From: Spirochaetaceae bacterium
Lineage (GTDB): Bacteria; Spirochaetota; Spirochaetia; DSM-27196; SLAA01
Reading direction: 5' to 3'
DNA length: 7,616 nucleotides
Assembly: GCA_003564775.1 (NCBI GenBank)
Contig: PXEI01000187.1
Coordinates: 1-7,616 of the forward strand
Positions within the stretch are counted from its first letter, which is position 1. Each line of letters opens with the position of its first letter. Positions 6,425 through 7,616 of this stretch are shown here, one piece after another. The notes under the pieces were generated by a model that was not told the origin of the DNA, did no database searches, and saw only the letters and a program-made list of their open reading frames with translations. The position numbers and the translations under genes were made by a program.

Positions 6425-6742
6425 ATGTCGCAGAAACCCAGCAAACCCAGCAAACCCAGCCCAGGCACTCAGGCCCTGCGGTTGTCTATACTCACCGTCG
6501 CTGTTGGACTGCCGCTTTATTCTATTGCTGTGTGGATGTATCAGGTAGCGCCCATTTACAGCGGTGCGGCGCCAGCGGTGGTGACCGTCTTGTACCTTCC
6601 GGCGCGGATGTTGGGGCTGGTAGGATTCGTGCTTATGTTCTATCCCAAGACCATGGGATTGGTAGCCTTGGTGTTGCTGAGCATAGCTGTAGCAGTACCC
6701 ACAACACCTCGCGTCCATTGCTGGGCCTTTTCTACGGAATGA
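6425..6742 (+). CDS. Small multi-helix membrane protein, probably frameshifted at its 3' end
   Basis: This 105-residue product has a polar Lys/Pro/Ser N-terminus (KPSKPSKPSP). Three hydrophobic segments follow, at about 18-38, 45-68 and 72-90. The Arg in LPARMLGLVGF is a feature I associate loosely with ferric-reductase-like membrane domains; that resemblance is weak. I do not recognise the family. After residue ~91 the frame becomes non-hydrophobic (PTTPRVHCWAFSTE) and stops at 6742. The -1 frame then encodes a fourth hydrophobic helix and a basic tail up to 6819. The intact ancestor was therefore probably about 131 residues with four helices, and one base seems to be missing between about 6690 and 6715. 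The gene is divergent from the NirK-like gene and shares its FNR-type box, so it may be a membrane partner of the copper protein, for example in electron delivery. Confidence 0.55.
   Translation: MSQKPSKPSKPSPGTQALRLSILTVAVGLPLYSIAVWMYQVAPIYSGAAPAVVTVLYLPARMLGLVGFVLMFYPKTMGLVALVLLSIAVAVPTTPRVHCWAFSTE
6434..6460 (+). repeat. Three perfect 9-base tandem repeats
   Basis: AAACCCAGC is repeated three times head to tail inside the 5' end of the small membrane-protein gene and encodes (Lys-Pro-Ser)x3. Copy number could vary by slippage without breaking the frame. Confidence 0.9.
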
Positions 6743-6819
6743 CGGCGATCAACCTCATCATACTTGTTCGCAGAGTTCGGAAAGCCGTTTGGGAGGGCAG
6801 GCGAGGGAGGAAGACCTAA
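6698..6819 (+). pseudogene. Out-of-frame C-terminal part of the small membrane protein
   Basis: In the -1 frame relative to the ATG at 6425, this stretch encodes SRPLLGLFYGMTAINLIILV followed by RRVRKAVWEGRRGRKT and a TAA stop. That is a plausible last membrane helix with a positively charged cytoplasmic tail. It has no start codon of its own with an RBS. A one-base deletion in the upstream reading frame, for example in the CCC at 6698-6700, would explain the split; so would a sequencing error. No classical X-XXY-YYZ slippery heptamer is visible. The stop overlaps the stop of the convergent regulator fragment by a few bases. Confidence 0.55.
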
Positions 6820-6955
6820 TGCGGATCCAGAAGAGCCGCCCTGTCTGGAATGTAGGTGCGCCGCCCGCGAGTCTGAACCAGGCCGTGCTGCTCAAGCCGT
6901 CGCAGCGCTCGCGCGGTCGCTTCAACCGTAAATAGGTGCGAAAGACACGACGATC
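6816..6955 (-). pseudogene. Truncated, frameshifted Crp/Fnr-family regulator (DNA-binding domain remnant)
   Basis: On the minus strand, 6816-6929 encodes TVEATARALRRLEQHGLV followed by QTRGRRTYIPDRAALLDPH and a stop. This matches the recognition helix and wing of Crp/Fnr C-terminal domains (pattern T-x-E-T-x-x-R-x-L-x-x-L-E-x-x-G-L-I, then G-R-R-x-x-I-x-D). The first helix of the same domain, DRRVFRTYLRL (about 6923-6955), lies in a different frame, so a deletion of one base (modulo three) separates the two. The upstream sensor domain (~150 residues) is absent: a plus-strand gene begins at 6968 and a kinase occupies 7297 onward. Family assignment of the fragment is good, and loss of function is very likely. 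Its place beside an FNR-type box suggests it once regulated the adjacent operons. Confidence 0.65.
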
Positions 6956-6961
6956 TACGAT
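6956..6961 (+). promoter_or_regulatory. Putative -10 element of a leaderless promoter for the 6968 gene
   Basis: TACGAT ends six bases before the ATG at 6968, the same geometry as at 2107 and 6324. No RBS precedes that ATG and no clear -35 is seen. Confidence 0.35.
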
Positions 6962-6967
6962 TATTAG

Positions 6968-7279
6968 ATGCGCTTCCGGCGATATGTGGTCGAGGCAGGC
7001 ACCGGGAATCACGATTTAGAACTCAGTGACACCGACCTCATGTTGGGCCTCTATGCGCAGTGGATTCGCCCCGGTGCTGAGCTGCTTATGCAACGTGGCG
7101 AGGTTTCGTTCCTTGCTCCTTCCGGGCCGCCGACATTCGTTACAGAGGTACAGGAAGATATCAACGCCACAGACCCCAAGGCCCTCAGCGGCCTCAACCT
7201 GCGGCTGTCCCTGTTCGGCTTTCTGCAGCTCGACGGCAAATATAGCCTTACCGTCTCTATCCATGGCCCGCTGTTCTGA
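6968..7279 (+). CDS. Hypothetical protein, 103 residues
   Basis: I do not recognise this product. The frame has coding-like codon use, with G or C at about 70% of third positions by hand count. It ends 17 bases before the convergent kinase stop, as a real gene would. The N-terminus is basic and then acidic (RFRRYVVEAG, LELSDTDLM). The middle and C-terminal parts alternate hydrophobic and polar residues (FVTEVQEDI, LRLSLFGFLQLDGKYSLTV), suggesting a small soluble beta-rich domain without membrane helices or a signal peptide. An in-frame TAG directly precedes the ATG and no RBS is present, so it may be leaderless or the 3' remnant of a longer gene broken at the junction with the Crp/Fnr fragment. 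The antisense frame (7016-7414 minus) runs into the kinase gene and looks non-coding. Confidence 0.5.
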   Translation: MRFRRYVVEAGTGNHDLELSDTDLMLGLYAQWIRPGAELLMQRGEVSFLAPSGPPTFVTEVQEDINATDPKALSGLNLRLSLFGFLQLDGKYSLTVSIHGPLF

Positions 7280-7296
7280 GATTACACACGCCGTGG

Positions 7297-7616
7297 CTAA
7301 CCCTGTAGCTCGAATACTAGGGTAGCAATGGTGCCGGTACTGGTACTCGCAGAAGCATTGGTCCAGGCCGCGGTGCCACGCAGTTGACCCGCAAGCGACT
7401 GAACAAGAGTACATCCGAGTCCTGCAGAGTTGGCTGGGTCAAAGGTCGGGGGCAAGCCCGGGCCAAAGTCACGTACTTCCAGCGTTACGGTGTTCCCCTG
7501 ACGTGTGAGGTATATCTCGGGCTGGGCTTGATCTGAGTCGGCAAGCGCCCCGCCATGGCGATATGCATTGGTCAAGAACTCGTTGACAACCAGGCCCACT
7601 GGTATGGCCTGTTCTA
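7297..7616 (-). CDS. Sensor histidine kinase, C-terminal ATPase domain (partial, HisKA_2-like)
   Basis: The 3' part of a two-component sensor kinase runs off the window end. The visible ~105 residues are the HATPase_c domain. They hold the N box (QAIPVGLVVNEFLTNAYRHG), the G1 box (VRDFGPGLPP), the G2 box (AGLGCTLVQSLAGQLRG) and a closing beta strand (TIATLVFELQG). The wording of the N box (PVGLVVNE-TNA-HG) is that of the HisKA_2/HWE-related kinases, such as PdtaS-type proteins, in which the dimerisation/phosphoacceptor helices precede this domain. A GTG at 7599 lies inside the conserved N box and is not the real start. The sensor input and partner regulator are outside the window. It is convergent with the 103-residue hypothetical gene. 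Confidence 0.85.
   Translation of the reverse strand, partial: EQAIPVGLVVNEFLTNAYRHGGALADSDQAQPEIYLTRQGNTVTLEVRDFGPGLPPTFDPANSAGLGCTLVQSLAGQLRGTAAWTNASASTSTGTIATLVFELQG

Noticed and set aside
6690..6715. Programmed -1 frameshifting in the small membrane-protein gene
   Set aside because: There is no X-XXY-YYZ slippery heptamer and no obvious downstream stem-loop. Mutation or sequencing error is simpler.
7298..7323. Imperfect hairpin (ACCCT ... AGGGT) near the kinase stop as a terminator
   Set aside because: The stem is short and bulged and has no T-run on either strand.
7016..7414. Minus-strand open frame of 132 codons
   Set aside because: It overlaps the end of the kinase in another frame and the better-supported plus-strand gene at 6968. 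It is rich in scattered Cys and Arg without domain character. It also does not supply the missing sensor domain of the Crp/Fnr fragment.
1..7616. CRISPR arrays, tRNA/rRNA genes, insertion sequences, riboswitches
   Set aside because: I read both strands and saw no regularly spaced repeats, transposase-like frames with terminal repeats, tRNA cloverleaf signatures or B12/biotin riboswitch motifs.

Overview
The window looks like a chromosomal stretch from a free-living bacterium of moderately high GC content. No marker gene fixes the phylum. The bioY-bioM-bioN order, the HisKA_2-type kinase, the DUF4080-like radical SAM protein and several apparently leaderless genes would fit a spirochaete or an actinobacterium, but this is only a guess.

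Left part (14-2084, minus strand): a compact biotin ECF-transporter operon, bioY-bioM-bioN. Its genes are joined by 4-base stop/start overlaps, and bioM probably starts at a TTG inside the bioY stop. It diverges across 34 bases from a 516-residue radical SAM protein with an N-terminal B12-binding-like domain (2119-3669). That gene's 3' end overlaps the 3' end of a convergent MFS exporter (3647-4834).

Centre (4834-6425): the most striking part. A large lipoprotein (4887-6317, minus) has the two-domain copper nitrite reductase (NirK) layout plus a C-terminal plastocyanin-like domain. It carries unusual substitutions at the catalytic Asp and the axial copper ligand. It diverges from a small membrane-protein gene at 6425. 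A single near-perfect FNR/Dnr-type box (6349-6368) lies between them. Its centre is exactly 29.5 bases from the near edge of a -10 hexamer on each side. That places it at -41.5, the classical class II activation position, for both promoters. The NirK-like message would be leaderless. The MFS gene follows the NirK-like gene and has a separate palindromic operator candidate.

Right part (6425-7616): the small membrane-protein gene appears frameshifted. Immediately convergent to it lies a fragment of a Crp/Fnr-family DNA-binding domain, also frameshifted and lacking its sensor domain. So a regulator of the type that could read the box has decayed beside its apparent target. Next come a 103-residue hypothetical protein (plus) and the 3' end of a sensor histidine kinase (minus, running off the window).

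Taken together, 4834-6960 reads as a small respiratory or nitrogen-oxide-response island: a copper redox lipoprotein, a co-activated membrane partner, an exporter and a relic of a regulator. It is partly eroded, and it sits between ordinary vitamin-transport and signalling genes. All functional statements rest on motif reading without database searches.
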